Origin: Mesosutterella faecium
Lineage (GTDB): Bacteria; Pseudomonadota; Gammaproteobacteria; Burkholderiales; Burkholderiaceae_F
Length of the DNA stretch: 64,000 bases
Direction: 5' to 3'
Assembly (NCBI RefSeq): GCF_022809315.2
Contig: NZ_JAKZJU020000001.1
Location: 1,178,001-1,242,000 of the forward strand
In this document: in pieces, positions 51,982-61,496 of the stretch
Layout of the letters: each line of letters begins with the position of its first letter
How positions within the stretch are numbered: the stretch's first letter is position 1
The notes under the pieces: generated by a model
What the model was told of the DNA's origin: nothing
What the model saw: the letters and a program-made list of their open reading frames with translations, nothing else
Database searches by the model: none
Position numbers and translations under genes: made by a program

Positions 51982-53007
51982 ATGCAGATTGAGAAGAACG
52001 TTTCCGTCGGGTCTCTCACCACCTTCCATATCGAGGCGAAGGCCTCCCGGCTTCTCACGCTCAAGAGCGAGAACGAGCTGCCCGCCCTGTGCGAGGCGTT
52101 CAGGGCCGAAAAGGGCGCGGCCAGGCGGCCGCTTATCCTCGGGGCGGGCTCCAACGTGCTTTTCACGGGCGACTACGACGGGCTTGTGGCGGTGAACCGT
52201 CTTACCGGCGTGCGCGAGCTCGAGCCGGGCCCGGAGGGCGAGTACCGCTTCCGCGCGGCCTCGGGCGAAACGATGGACCATCTCGTGCGGATGCTCACCC
52301 TTTCGGGGCACCCGGGACTCGAGAATCTCATCCTCATCCCCGGTTCCGTGGGCGGGGCCGCGGTGCAGAACATCGGGGCCTACGGTCTCGAGGCGGCTGA
52401 GCGGATCGAGTCCGTCGAAGTTTTCGATCTCGAGGACGGCAGCCGCCGCGTCCTGTCCTGCGAGGAGTGCGACTTCCGCTACCGCGACTCCGTTTTCAAG
52501 CGCCCGCAGGCGGCCTCGTGGCTTGTCACCGCGGTCACGTTCTCGCTGCCCGCGCCCCGGGCCTGGCGCCCCGTCACGGGCTACAAGGGGCTGGCGGCGG
52601 CGCTTGAAGGAAAGCCTCTGGACGCGGCCGCCGTGATGCACGCGGTCGAGGCGCTCCGGCGCGCGAAGCTTCCGGATCCCGAGACGGTCGGCAACGCCGG
52701 ATCCTTCTTCAAGAACCCGGTCATTCCGGAGCTGCAGGCCCGGGCCCTGCTCGAATCCTATCCGAGCCTCGTCTCCTACCCGCTTGGCGGCCGGCGCACG
52801 AAGCTGGCCGCGGGCTGGCTCATCGAGGCCGCGGGCTTCAAGGGCGCATCCGTGGGCGCGGCCGCCGTCTGGGACCGGCAGGCGCTCGTCCTCGTGAACC
52901 GCGGCGGGGCCACGGGCCGGGATGTCGAGGCGCTCTGCGGCCGCATCGTCGAGGGCATCGAGCGGAAGTTCGGCGTGAGGCTCACCCCTGAAGTCGTGAT
53001 TCTCTGA
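51982..53007 (+). CDS. murB: UDP-N-acetylenolpyruvoylglucosamine reductase MurB
   Basis: The 341-residue FAD enzyme makes UDP-MurNAc, the second committed step of peptidoglycan synthesis. It is the type I (E. coli-like) form: the N terminus SVGSLTTFHIEAKASRL, the FAD region LGAGSNVLFTGDYDG and LIPGSVGGAAVQNIGAYGLE, the catalytic Ser in VGNAGSFFKNP and the final Glu in LTPEVVIL. Length matches E. coli MurB (342). It is separated from dxs by a GC-rich inverted repeat (GGGGGGCCCC, about 51881) and probably has its own promoter. Confidence 0.95.
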   Translation: MQIEKNVSVGSLTTFHIEAKASRLLTLKSENELPALCEAFRAEKGAARRPLILGAGSNVLFTGDYDGLVAVNRLTGVRELEPGPEGEYRFRAASGETMDHLVRMLTLSGHPGLENLILIPGSVGGAAVQNIGAYGLEAAERIESVEVFDLEDGSRRVLSCEECDFRYRDSVFKRPQAASWLVTAVTFSLPAPRAWRPVTGYKGLAAALEGKPLDAAAVMHAVEALRRAKLPDPETVGNAGSFFKNPVIPELQARALLESYPSLVSYPLGGRRTKLAAGWLIEAAGFKGASVGAAAVWDRQALVLVNRGGATGRDVEALCGRIVEGIERKFGVRLTPEVVIL

Positions 53008-53051
53008 AGCTTTGCATCAAAACGCTTCAGAAGCCGGCTTTTACCGCATTT

Positions 53052-53088
53052 TGTTTACAAACAAACACAAAAAATAGGGTTAACCCCT
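53052..53088. promoter_or_regulatory. Two inverted repeats upstream of the hemolysin III gene
   Basis: TTTGTTT-AC-AAACAAA (53052-53067) and the palindrome GGGTTAACCC (53079-53088) lie close together in an AT-rich stretch, with TTTACA -35-like elements at 53056 and 53102. They look like operators, but the regulator is unknown. Confidence 0.4.
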
Positions 53089-53150
53089 AAAACTGGGTGC
53101 GTTTACAGGGCGGCCGTCCCGTCACAATGCTTTTTTGCCAGCCCAAGGAA

Positions 53151-53206
53151 GGGTTTCCCCGGACAAAGATCGGACAAGTCCGGTCTGCTTTGTAAGGGGA
53201 AAGCCC
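53151..53206 (+). promoter_or_regulatory. Structured leader upstream of the hemolysin III gene
   Basis: GGGTTTCCCC (53151-53160) pairs with GGGGAAAGCCC (53196-53206, one bulge), then ACAAAG with CTTTGT, then GGAC with GTCC, giving a long imperfect hairpin. An alternative fold pairs CCGGAC (53159-53164) with GTCCGG (53178-53183). Two competing folds 39 bases before the start codon are typical of a regulatory leader, but no known family is matched. Confidence 0.45.
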
Positions 53207-53244
53207 GGTTCCTCTGGCATTTCATTGTGAGTGAGGGAAGCAAA

Positions 53245-53916
53245 ATGGCAGGCCAGGCCGCTTTTTACACATTTGGCGAAGAAGTCGCCAACAGCGTCAC
53301 GCACGGCGTCGCGGCGCTGCTTTCGATTGCGGGTCTCGTCGTCATGGTGACCTTCGCGGCGCTATGGAGCCGCTCCGCGGTGGACGTCACCGCGGTGGCG
53401 CTCTTCGGGGCCTCGATGATCATCCTTTACACCGCCTCGACGCTCTATCACGCGATTCCCCGGCGAAAGGCGAAGGCGAAGAAAGTCTTCCAGGTCTTCG
53501 ACCACGCTTCGATTTACCTGCTGATCGCGGGCAGCTACACGCCCTTTTGCCTGATCACGCTTCAGGGGACCCGCGGCTGGGTGCTGTGCATCGTGGAGTG
53601 GGTACTCGCCGCCATTGGCATCGCCCTGCAGCCGGTCCTCATGAAAAGGGGCGATTTCATCAACTGCCTCATCTACCTGCTGATGGGCTGGCTCGTCCTT
53701 GTCGTGATCAAGCCCCTGGTCGAGGCGCTGCCCGCGGGCGGCATCGCGCTGCTGGTGGCCGGCGGCCTCGCGTACTCGGCGGGAGTCTTCTTTTACGTGA
53801 AGGAGCGCATCCCCTTCCACCACGCGATATGGCACGTCTTCGTCTTCGCGGGGACGCTGCTGCAGTTCTTTTCGGTGCTCTTTTACGTGCTGCCGAGCAG
53901 CTACGTCTCGGCCTGA
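53245..53916 (+). CDS. Hemolysin III (YqfA/TrhA) family membrane protein
   Basis: The 223-residue protein has seven membrane helices and the family's conserved polar residues in EVANSVTHGVAALLS, STLYHAIPRRKAKAKKVFQVFDHASIYLLIAGSYTPF (cited by DHASIY and GSYTPF) and FHHAIWHVFVFAGT. The family is related to eukaryotic PAQR receptors; bacterial members have been tied to membrane lipid homeostasis. The frame opens at GTG 53227, but ATG 53245 has GAGGG 9 bases upstream and is chosen. It is convergent with the metallophosphoesterase gene. Confidence 0.9.
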   Translation: MAGQAAFYTFGEEVANSVTHGVAALLSIAGLVVMVTFAALWSRSAVDVTAVALFGASMIILYTASTLYHAIPRRKAKAKKVFQVFDHASIYLLIAGSYTPFCLITLQGTRGWVLCIVEWVLAAIGIALQPVLMKRGDFINCLIYLLMGWLVLVVIKPLVEALPAGGIALLVAGGLAYSAGVFFYVKERIPFHHAIWHVFVFAGTLLQFFSVLFYVLPSSYVSA

Positions 53917-53927
53917 GTCCGAGGCAG

Positions 53928-53966
53928 GGGGCGGCTGAAGGTCCCTTCAGAGCGCCCCAGGGCTTT
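53928..53966 (+). terminator. Terminator after the hemolysin III gene
   Basis: GGGGCG and CTGAAGG pair with CCTTCAG and CGCCCC in one continuous hairpin (53928-53958) with a two-base loop, followed by AGGGCTTTTA. It starts 12 bases past the stop. Confidence 0.65.
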
Positions 53967-53976
53967 TAGCGCGGGG

Positions 53977-54019
53977 AAAGAAAAGGCGCTGCCTTTCCGC
54001 AAGGGAAGGGCCGCGCCTT
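53977..54019 (-). terminator. Terminator after the metallophosphoesterase gene
   Basis: On the minus strand AAGGCGC/GCGCCTT (53983-53989 with 54013-54019) encloses an inner CTTTCC/GGGAAG stem and is followed by TTCTTTCC. Confidence 0.65.
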
Positions 54020-54063
54020 CGGCGTCTTTGAGCCGGGGCCCGGCGGGGGGCCGGACCCCTCGT

Positions 54064-55251
54064 CTATTTCGATGTCTGCGCCGAGCGCAGCGTGATCAGG
54101 GTGAGTTCCGGGGGAACGCCCAGGCGCATCGGCGCGCCGCTCCACAGGCCGAAGCCCGCGCTCACGTAAAGGGGCATGCTCCCGAACCGGTACAGGCCGT
54201 GGACGTAGCCGTGGTTCTGAAGGGCGACCATCGGCCAGAGAAAGAGCATCTGGGAGCCGTGGGTGTGGCCCGCGAGCTCGAGGTCCACCTTCCAGCGCGG
54301 ATCGGCCTGGGGGGCGGGATCCTCCGGGCGGTGGATGAGCGCGATGCGGAGCGCGTCGGGGGCGGCGCCGGACAGCGCCTTCGAAATGTCAGGCCCCGGA
54401 AAGCCGCGCAGCTCTCCGGAGCGGTCCGTGAGGCCGGCCACGGTGACCGCTCCGCCCCGGAGCGTGAGGCGCATCGAGCTGTTCTCAAGCAGCGGCAGCC
54501 CCAGGCTGCGGTAGCACTCGCGCCAGGCCGCGAAGTCGACGTAGTAGTCGTGGTTGCCCGGCACCATGACGACCGGAGCACTCTTTTGAAGTCCGGCGAG
54601 AACCCTGACGTCGGCGAGCCTCGCCTGCGGCGTGCCGTCGGCGATGTCGCCCGTCACCACGATGAGATCGGGCTTCAGGGTCTGCGCAGCCCCGACGATC
54701 CTCACGATCCGCCTGTGGGCGAACAGGGGCGAGAGATGCACGTCGGTGAGCTGCACGATCCGAAGGCCGTCCATCGAGGAGGGAAGACGGGGAATCGGAA
54801 TCTCGACCTCGCGGATGAGGGGCAGGCGCTGGGTTTGCCAGGTTCCGTAGGCCGCGCCCGCGAAGGCGAGGAAGGCGAAGAAGGCGGGAAGGGCTGCTGA
54901 ACGCTTCCGCTCGGGTGCGAAGGAAAGGCTGAAGGAGTCGCCCGAAATCCGGCGGCGGATTTTTCCTGCGGCCCAGCGCAGAGAGAGCCACAGGTCGCGC
55001 AGCACGAGCAGGAGCGTCTCAAGAAAGGCCGCGGAGAAAAAGAAGCCTGAGACGACAATCGCGATGTGCATGCCGTCGCCCCAGGGCCTCGTGATGCCCA
55101 TCACGACGAGGATCGGGTAGACGGCGTAGGACAGGGCGGCCAAAGCGGCGGAGGCAATCTGCAGCAGGCCTCTGCCCCGCAAAAGGCAATAGGTCCTAAG
55201 CGCCGTGTAAAGGCCCAGCGCGCCAAGCGCCCAGTAGTAAGAGGTGTACAT
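54064..55251 (-). CDS. Membrane-anchored metallophosphoesterase (YkuE/YaeI type)
   Basis: The 395-residue protein has about four N-terminal membrane helices (residues ~5-25, 33-52, 62-84, 120-138) and a C-terminal calcineurin-like phosphoesterase domain with all five metal motifs: LTDVHLSPLF, VTGDIADG, VPGNHDYYVD, LIHRPEDP and AGHTHGSQM. GLYRFGSMPLYVSAGFGLWSGAPMR matches YkuE/YaeI-type enzymes, some of which cleave UDP-diacylglucosamine or other lipid-linked diphosphates. The catalytic domain would face the periplasm or the cytoplasm depending on helix count; this is not settled. Confidence 0.87.
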   Translation of the reverse strand: MYTSYYWALGALGLYTALRTYCLLRGRGLLQIASAALAALSYAVYPILVVMGITRPWGDGMHIAIVVSGFFFSAAFLETLLLVLRDLWLSLRWAAGKIRRRISGDSFSLSFAPERKRSAALPAFFAFLAFAGAAYGTWQTQRLPLIREVEIPIPRLPSSMDGLRIVQLTDVHLSPLFAHRRIVRIVGAAQTLKPDLIVVTGDIADGTPQARLADVRVLAGLQKSAPVVMVPGNHDYYVDFAAWRECYRSLGLPLLENSSMRLTLRGGAVTVAGLTDRSGELRGFPGPDISKALSGAAPDALRIALIHRPEDPAPQADPRWKVDLELAGHTHGSQMLFLWPMVALQNHGYVHGLYRFGSMPLYVSAGFGLWSGAPMRLGVPPELTLITLRSAQTSK

Positions 55252-55457
55252 GTCTCGAAGTCCCCGGAGTCCGCGGCGGCGAAGAAAACACCGGCAGGCC
55301 GCGGCTCTGTTGAAGGATGCGGAAATTTTATCTTCGCGAAGCCGCCCCCGCCAGCCCGCAGCAGCCCCGGATTCCTGCGGACCGAGGGGCTTTTGAGGGG
55401 ATAAACGCTCGGGCTTTCCCCCTCTCCGGCCCGGTGCCGCTTCAGGGACCGGCCGAC

Positions 55458-55493
55458 AAAAAAGCCTCCGGTCCTTGAAGGATCAGAGGCTTT
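55458..55493 (-). terminator. Terminator after rpsT
   Basis: On the minus strand AAAGCCTC/GAGGCTTT (8 bp, 17-base loop) is followed by TTT. A second GC-rich hairpin (GCCGGC with an inner GGGGCA/TGCCCC, 55509-55543) precedes it. Both fall in the 305-base gap 55252-55556; nothing else is seen there apart from a probable promoter for the metallophosphoesterase near 55260-55340. Confidence 0.8.
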
Positions 55494-55556
55494 GGCGCTG
55501 TTTTTTGCCGGCGTGGGGCAGTGAGCTGCCCCGGGCCGGCCACAAAAAAAGCGGGA

Positions 55557-55826
55557 TTACTTCGCGGCGATCGCCTTGATGGCGGCCGACAGGCGGCTCT
55601 TCTGGCGGGCGGCGGCGTTCTTGTGCAGAACGTGGCGGCAGGCGAGGCGGTCGAGGATGCCGGAGGTCTTCTTGAACTCTTCGGCGGCGGCAGCCTTGTC
55701 GCCGGCGGCGACGAGCTTCTCAACCGCCTTGATGGCGGTGCGGTAGCGGGTGCGCTGGGCGGTGAGGCGGAGATTGTGTTCGACGGCCTGGCGGACGCGC
55801 TTGCGGGCCTGTTTGGTGTTAGCCAT
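55557..55826 (-). CDS. rpsT: 30S ribosomal protein S20
   Basis: The 89-residue basic protein binds 16S rRNA in the body of the 30S subunit. It starts MANTKQARKRVRQAVEH (shown in part), continues NLRLTAQRTRYRTAIKAVEKLV and ends ARQKSRLSAAIKAIAAK, the standard S20 helical pattern. Length matches (87-88). It is divergent from murJ, as in most Betaproteobacteria, and its message ends in a clear terminator. Confidence 0.97.
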   Translation of the reverse strand: MANTKQARKRVRQAVEHNLRLTAQRTRYRTAIKAVEKLVAAGDKAAAAEEFKKTSGILDRLACRHVLHKNAAARQKSRLSAAIKAIAAK

Positions 55827-56074
55827 TTTTCAGTTTCCTTTTAATTTGCCCGGTGGAATCTCGATCCCAGTGGGGCTTATGAGTAAAAAAGATTTTCCGA
55901 AGCCCGGAAAACCCGAAAGAATGAATTATGTCAGAAAAAGCGGTCGAAGGCAAAGTCTGCGACAGCGCCCAAAGCAGGAGAAAGCGCCGAAGGGTAGACT
56001 AAGCCATCCATTTTTTCCAGGAGGCATGGGCGCGGCCGCCTCCGTTGCGCCTGCGCCCCGTTTGTCTTTTCGCC

Positions 56075-57625
56075 ATGAGTCTGCTTCGATCCGCCGCCTC
56101 GGTTTCGCTCCTGACGCTTCTGTCGCGCATCACCGGCGTGATCCGTGACATGCTGATCTCCCGCTATTTCGGCGCGACGATCGAAACCGATGCCTTCTAC
56201 GTCGCCTTCAGGCTGCCCAACATGCTGCGAAGGCTCTTTGCCGAAGGCGCTTTCCAGCAGGCCTTCGTCCCCATGGTGGCCTCGGTGCGGGCGACCGAGG
56301 GCGAGCAGCGCACCAAGACCTTCGTGGACCATGTCTTTTCAGTGCTCGCCCCCTCGGTGGTGGCCGTGAGCATTCTCGGGGTGCTGTTCGCCCCCGTGCT
56401 CGTCTGGCTCATCGCCTCGGGCCTCGCCTCGGATGCCGGCGGCTTTGCCCTTGCCACCTCGCTCACGCGCTGGATGTTCCCTTATATCGCCTTCATGAGC
56501 CTCGTGGCGATGAGCGCCGCGGTGCTCAACACCTACCGGAAGTTCCGGGTGCCTGCTTTCACGCCGGTGCTGCTCAACCTGTCCTTCATCGGCTGCTCGC
56601 TGCTGCTCGCCCCGCACCTGAGCCGTCCGATCTACGCGCTGGCCGCAGCCGTGATCCTGGGCGGCTGCCTGCAGCTCGCCTTCCAGGTTCCGGCCCTGCG
56701 CCGGATCGGAATGATCCCGAAGTTCGGCAGCCTTCGCGAGGCCGCCGGCGACAAGGACGTGCGCTCGGTGCTCAAGCTGATGGCCCCGGCGCTTTTCGGC
56801 GTGGCGGTGGCCCAGCTCTCGATCCTCATCAACACGAACATCGCCTCGCACCTGTCGCGCGGGGCGGTCACCTGGCTGCACTACGCCGATCTTCTCATGG
56901 AGTTCCCGACGGCGCTGCTCGGGGTGGCGCTCGGCACCGTGATGCTCCCGTCGCTGTCGGCCGCGCACGCCGCCGGCGACGAGGCCCGCTACAACGGGCT
57001 GCTCGACCACGGGCTGCGGCTTGTGGTGCTTTTCGGCATCCCCGCGGCCGTGGGGCTCTTCGCTCTGGCCGAGGGGCTGGTGGCGTTTCTCTTCGGCGGC
57101 CGCGCCTTTTCCGGCGCGGACGTCCTGCAGACCTCCTACGGCGTGGTGGGCTACTCGGTGGGGCTGATCGGCCTGATCGCGCTCAAGATCGTGGCTCCCG
57201 CCTTCTATGCGAGAAAGGACATCAGAACCCCGGTGAAAGTGGCCGCGCTCAGCCTCGTCTGCGTCCAGGCGATCAACCTCGTGTCGGTGCCGCTTTTCGC
57301 GCAGGCGGGCCTCGCGCTCTCCGTGGGGCTGGGCAGCCTCGTCAATTCCGGCACGCTCCTCTATCTGCTCGGCAGGCGGGGCATCTACCGGCCGCTGCCG
57401 GGCTGGGGAAAGCACTTTTTCAGGATTTTCGCCGCGTCCTTCATGATGCTCGCGGTGCTGCTGGGGCTGCAGTGGGGCGAGCACTGGTCGCAGCTGTCCG
57501 ACCCCTGGCTGGTGCGGGCCGGGAAAGTGCTCGGGATGGTCGCGGCCGGAGCCGCGGTGTACGGCGCGGGGCTTCTCCTGCTGGGCTTCAGGCCCCGGGA
57601 CCTGAGGCCCCCGCGCGGCTCCTGA
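56075..57625 (+). CDS. murJ: Lipid II flippase MurJ
   Basis: The 516-residue inner-membrane protein moves lipid II to the periplasmic face for cell-wall synthesis. It has the MATE-like/MVF pattern with about 14 helices: SLLRSAASVSLLTLLSRITGVIRDMLIS (only SRITGVIRD needed), GATIETDAFYVAFRLPNMLRRLFAEGAFQQAFVP (RLPNMLRRLFAEGAF is the family signature) and GVALGTVMLPSLSAAHA. ATG 56075 is the natural start; a TTG 30 bases earlier extends the frame but adds no family sequence. Length matches E. coli MurJ (511). Confidence 0.96.
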   Translation: MSLLRSAASVSLLTLLSRITGVIRDMLISRYFGATIETDAFYVAFRLPNMLRRLFAEGAFQQAFVPMVASVRATEGEQRTKTFVDHVFSVLAPSVVAVSILGVLFAPVLVWLIASGLASDAGGFALATSLTRWMFPYIAFMSLVAMSAAVLNTYRKFRVPAFTPVLLNLSFIGCSLLLAPHLSRPIYALAAAVILGGCLQLAFQVPALRRIGMIPKFGSLREAAGDKDVRSVLKLMAPALFGVAVAQLSILINTNIASHLSRGAVTWLHYADLLMEFPTALLGVALGTVMLPSLSAAHAAGDEARYNGLLDHGLRLVVLFGIPAAVGLFALAEGLVAFLFGGRAFSGADVLQTSYGVVGYSVGLIGLIALKIVAPAFYARKDIRTPVKVAALSLVCVQAINLVSVPLFAQAGLALSVGLGSLVNSGTLLYLLGRRGIYRPLPGWGKHFFRIFAASFMMLAVLLGLQWGEHWSQLSDPWLVRAGKVLGMVAAGAAVYGAGLLLLGFRPRDLRPPRGS

Positions 57626-57630
57626 AAGCT

Positions 57631-57900
57631 TCAGGCCGCTTCATCTTCCGCTTGCCCGAAGGGATAGGCGCGCGGGTAGGCGAGCAGCTCGTCCTCCGAG
57701 AAAAGGTCGAGTCCCGAGGCTCCGCAGCGGGCGGTGTTCACCGCGTAGTTGAGCTTGGCGTAGACCTCGGCCACACGGTCCTGCAGGATTTCATCCGCCT
57801 CTTCGGGGTGCTTTGCGAGCTCTTCGATGGCGGCGTCCAGCGCTTCGCGGGCGTCCGTGAGAGTGGCTTCCAGCCATTCGGTCTGAATCGGTTCTGCCAT
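57631..57900 (-). CDS. Small acidic helical protein of unknown function
   Basis: The 89-residue product is acidic and predicted mostly helical (WLEATLTDAREALDAAIEELAKHPEEADEILQDRVAEVYAKL, represented here by its repeated Ala/Glu/Leu pattern). No family is recognised, and no signal peptide or membrane helix is seen. It ends 5 bases from the murJ stop on the opposite strand. A GGAGCA ribosome site lies 8 bases before ATG 57900. Codon use and acidic, regular composition argue for a real gene. Similarly small acidic proteins are common between housekeeping genes in Burkholderiales. Confidence 0.65.
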   Translation of the reverse strand: MAEPIQTEWLEATLTDAREALDAAIEELAKHPEEADEILQDRVAEVYAKLNYAVNTARCGASGLDLFSEDELLAYPRAYPFGQAEDEAA

Positions 57901-58079
57901 GGCGGTTTGCTCCTGTCTTGAGTCATGAAGGGCCCCTCGGGGCCGCTTTGTCGCCGAAAGTCTAAAACAGAATCGCTCGAAAGTCCGTAGAATCGTCCGG
58001 CAACAGGCTTTCCGAGGCGCGGGGCGGGGCTTTGTCCCCCGGCGCTCCCGGGCCGGCCGCAGAAAGGAGAATAAAGCTT

Positions 58080-59141
58080 ATGTCAGGATCCTCGATGGGA
58101 CGCATATTCACCGTGACCAACTTTGGGGAAAGCCATGGTCCGGCGATAGGCTGCGTCGTGGACGGCGTCCCCGCGGGCCTCGAGCTCGCTGCCTCGGACA
58201 TCCAGCAGGAGCTCGACCGCCGCCGTCCCGGCACGAGCCGCTTTGTCACGCAGCGGCGCGAGGCCGACGCCGTGGAGATTCTCTCCGGGCTCTACGAGGG
58301 CCGCACCACGGGTTCGCCCGTCGCGCTGCTGATCCGCAACACAGACCAGAAAAGCCGGGACTACAGCGCGATCGCCGACAAGTTCCGGCCCGGACACGCC
58401 GACTACGGCTACTTCACGAAGTACGGCTTGCGCGACCCCCGGGGCGGCGGCCGAAGCAGCGCGAGGCTCACTGCCCCCACGGTCGCGGCCGGCGCGATCG
58501 CGAAAAAGTGGCTTGCGAGGGAGTTTGGCACGGTCGTCCGCGCCTGCGTGACCCAGGTGGGGCCGGTGAGCTTTCCGGTCGAGGACTGGGCGCAGACCGG
58601 CGCGAACCCCTTTTTTGCGGCCACTGCCCGCGGGGAGCCGCTGCATGAGGCCGCGGAGCTTCTTGATCAGCTTCGGCGCGAAGGCGACTCGATCGGCTCG
58701 AGGCTGCGGCTTGAGGCTCTTCACGTCCCCGCGGGGCTGGGAGAGCCCGTCTACGACAGGCTGGACGCGAGGCTCGCCTTCGCGCTCATGGGGTTGAACG
58801 CCGTGAAGGCGGTCTCGATCGGAGAGGGCTTCGGCGTCTGCGGCATGCGCGGCAGCGAAAACAACGACGAGATGACCTCCGGGGGCTTTCTCACGAACCA
58901 CGCGGGCGGAATTCTGGGCGGGCTTTCGACCGGAGAGCCCATCGTGGCCGAGCTCGCAGTCAAGCCCACGCCCTCCATCCGCCGCGAGCAGCGGACGCGC
59001 AACGAGGCCGGGCGCGAGGTGCTCATCTCCACCACCGGCCGTCACGATCCCTGCGTGGGGCTGCGGGCCGCGCCGGTCGCCGAGGCGCTCGCCGCCATGG
59101 TGCTCATGGACTTCGCGCTTCTGGCCCGGTGCGCGCGCTGA
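58080..59141 (+). CDS. aroC: Chorismate synthase
   Basis: The 353-residue FMN-dependent enzyme makes chorismate, the branch point for aromatic amino acids. Signatures: [22 protein letters not shown] (in part), the RRPGTSR motif, [22 protein letters not shown] and [20 protein letters not shown]. The frame opens at 58032, but ATG 58080 follows AAGGAG; ATG 58095 (MGRIFTV) is the other choice. Length matches E. coli AroC (361). It is followed by the leuCDB-asd genes. Confidence 0.95.
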   Translation: MSGSSMGRIFTVTNFGESHGPAIGCVVDGVPAGLELAASDIQQELDRRRPGTSRFVTQRREADAVEILSGLYEGRTTGSPVALLIRNTDQKSRDYSAIADKFRPGHADYGYFTKYGLRDPRGGGRSSARLTAPTVAAGAIAKKWLAREFGTVVRACVTQVGPVSFPVEDWAQTGANPFFAATARGEPLHEAAELLDQLRREGDSIGSRLRLEALHVPAGLGEPVYDRLDARLAFALMGLNAVKAVSIGEGFGVCGMRGSENNDEMTSGGFLTNHAGGILGGLSTGEPIVAELAVKPTPSIRREQRTRNEAGREVLISTTGRHDPCVGLRAAPVAEALAAMVLMDFALLARCAR

Positions 59142-59265
59142 GCCGCCTGTGCGCCCGCATTGTTAAAATCAGGCATCGCCAGTCAAGAATTTTTATGCCG
59201 GGCGGTTCCCGCGTGCTGCGGGAATCCGGCCGCCCGTACTATTAGGAAAGCGGAAAAAAGACCCT

Positions 59266-60693
59266 ATGACAGCCAAGACTCTCTACGACAAGCTCTGGGA
59301 CGAGCACGTGGTGTCCGCCAAGGCGGACGGCACAACGGTTCTCTACATCGACCGCCACCTGATCCACGAGGTGACCTCTCCCCAGGCCTTCGAGGGGCTC
59401 GCCGAAATGAAGCGCAGGCCCTGGAGGATGAGCTCGGTCGTTGCAACGACCGACCACAACACGCCCACCACGGGCTGGGAGAAGGGACTCGACGGGATCG
59501 TGGATCCGGTCTCGAAGCTTCAGGTGACGACGCTCGTCGACAACATGAAGAAAAATCCTCCGGCGGGCTTCTTCCCGTTTCTGTCCCGCCGCCAGGGCGT
59601 GATCCACGTGATGGGGCCTGAAGAGGGGGCGACGCTGCCGGGCATGACCGTGGTCTGCGGCGACAGCCACACCTCGACGCACGGGGCGTTTGCCACGCTC
59701 GCGATGGGCATCGGCACCTCCGAGGTCGAGCACGTGCTCGCGACGCAGACCCTCATCACCCGCAAGAACCGCAACATGCTGGTGCGGGTGGAGGGCGAGC
59801 TGCAGAAGGGCGTCACCGCCAAGGACATCGCCCTCGCCTTCATCGGCAGGGTCGGCACGGCCGGCGGCACCGGCTGCACGATCGAGTTCGCGGGGTCGGC
59901 CATCAGGTCGCTTTCCATGGAAGGCCGCATGACGCTGTGCAACATGGCGATCGAGGCCGGGGCGCGCTCCGGGCTCGTCGCCGTTGACGAAAAGACGATC
60001 GAGTACCTGAAGGGCCGGCCGCTCGCGCCCGAGGGAGCCCTCTGGGACCAGGCGGTCGAGTACTGGAAGACGCTCAAATCCGACCCGGACGCGCACTACG
60101 ACCTCGTGGTCGACATGCGGGCCGAGGAGATCGAGCCCATGGTGAGCTGGGGCACTTCCCCGGAGATGGTCGCCCCGATTACGGGCGTGGTTCCGGACCC
60201 GAAGGACCAGCCCGATCCGGTGAGGCGCGAGGGCTGGGAGCGGGCGCTCGCCTACATGGATCTGAAGCCCGGCACTCCGATGACCGAGATTTCCCCGGAC
60301 CACGTGTTCCTCGGCTCCTGCACGAACGGCCGCTATGAGGACTTCAAGGCCGCGGCCGAAGTGATCCGCCGGATGGGCGGCCGGAAGGCTGCGGGCATCG
60401 TCCAGGCCCTCGCCGTTCCCGGCTCCGGCCTTGTAAAGGAGCAGTGCGAGCGCGAGGGGCTTGACCGGGTGTTCACCGAGGCCGGCTGGGAGTGGAGGAT
60501 GCCGGGCTGCTCGATGTGTCTCGCGATGAACGCCGACCGGCTCAACGCGGGCGAGCGCTGCGCCTCGACCTCCAACCGCAACTTCGAGGGCCGGCAGGGC
60601 AGGGGCTCGCGCACGCACCTCGCCAGCCCGGCGATGGCGGCCGCGGCGGCCATGGCGGGCCACTTCGTGGACATTCGCAAGATTCTCAAGTAA
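59266..60693 (+). CDS. leuC: 3-isopropylmalate dehydratase large subunit
   Basis: The 475-residue subunit binds a 4Fe-4S cluster and, with LeuD, isomerises 2-isopropylmalate to 3-isopropylmalate in leucine synthesis. The aconitase-family motifs are present: [54 protein letters not shown] (shown by [10 protein letters not shown]), the cluster Cys in GSCTNGR and the pair in [10 protein letters not shown]. Length matches (466). LeuD follows after 25 bases. Confidence 0.96.
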   Translation: MTAKTLYDKLWDEHVVSAKADGTTVLYIDRHLIHEVTSPQAFEGLAEMKRRPWRMSSVVATTDHNTPTTGWEKGLDGIVDPVSKLQVTTLVDNMKKNPPAGFFPFLSRRQGVIHVMGPEEGATLPGMTVVCGDSHTSTHGAFATLAMGIGTSEVEHVLATQTLITRKNRNMLVRVEGELQKGVTAKDIALAFIGRVGTAGGTGCTIEFAGSAIRSLSMEGRMTLCNMAIEAGARSGLVAVDEKTIEYLKGRPLAPEGALWDQAVEYWKTLKSDPDAHYDLVVDMRAEEIEPMVSWGTSPEMVAPITGVVPDPKDQPDPVRREGWERALAYMDLKPGTPMTEISPDHVFLGSCTNGRYEDFKAAAEVIRRMGGRKAAGIVQALAVPGSGLVKEQCEREGLDRVFTEAGWEWRMPGCSMCLAMNADRLNAGERCASTSNRNFEGRQGRGSRTHLASPAMAAAAAMAGHFVDIRKILK

Positions 60694-60718
60694 TTCGGAC
60701 GGGAGGAAGGATTCCATC

Positions 60719-61381
60719 ATGCAGCAGTTCATTCGCCACACGGGGCTGGTCTGCCCGCTCGATCGCTCGAACGTCGACACGGACGCCATCATCCCCAAGC
60801 AGTTCCTGAAGTCGATCTACCGCACGGGCTACGGCCCGAACCTCTTCGACGGCTGGCGCTACCTCGACCGGGGCGAGCCCGGAATGGACAACAGCCGCCG
60901 GCCCCTCAACCCGGACTTTGTGCTGAACAAGCCCCGCTACAAGGGGGCCGAGATCCTGCTTGCCCGCAAGAACTTCGGCTGCGGATCCTCGCGCGAGCAC
61001 GCGCCCTGGGCGATCCTGCAGTACGGCTTCAAGGCGGTGATCGCCCCGTCGTTTGCGGACATCTTCTACAACAATTCGCTCAAGAACGGGCTCGTGCTGG
61101 TCACGGTGGACGACAAGACCCTCGACCGGTATTTCCGCGACTGCGAGGCGCACGAGGGCTACAGGCTCACCGTGGACCTCGAGCGGTGCGTCGTGGTGGA
61201 GCCCGACGGCACGGAAACCTCCTTTCCCTTCAACGAGTTCCGCCGCGAGGCGATCATGAAGGGGCTGGACGACATCGGCATCACGCTCTCCACGCAGGTG
61301 GACAATATCCGCGCCTTCGAGCAGAAGTGGCTGGCCGAAAAGCCCTGGCTTGTGAAGAAATTCCCCGCCGGGCTTGACTGA
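60719..61381 (+). CDS. leuD: 3-isopropylmalate dehydratase small subunit
   Basis: The 220-residue swivel-domain subunit completes the isopropylmalate isomerase. Conserved parts: [42 protein letters not shown] ([13 protein letters not shown] is the signature) and [30 protein letters not shown] upstream of ATG 60719 supports the start. Length is slightly above E. coli LeuD (201) owing to a longer C terminus. It is co-transcribed with leuC. Confidence 0.96.
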   Translation: MQQFIRHTGLVCPLDRSNVDTDAIIPKQFLKSIYRTGYGPNLFDGWRYLDRGEPGMDNSRRPLNPDFVLNKPRYKGAEILLARKNFGCGSSREHAPWAILQYGFKAVIAPSFADIFYNNSLKNGLVLVTVDDKTLDRYFRDCEAHEGYRLTVDLERCVVVEPDGTETSFPFNEFRREAIMKGLDDIGITLSTQVDNIRAFEQKWLAEKPWLVKKFPAGLD

Positions 61382-61496
61382 GGGCGGGGCCGCAGGCCGT
61401 TTCAGACGGGGAAAAGGGGCCTCGCGAGGCTTCTCCTTCCCTTCCGTGAAAGCAGACGCATCAAGCATCGTTATCGAAAAAAAGCAGAAGAGAGAA

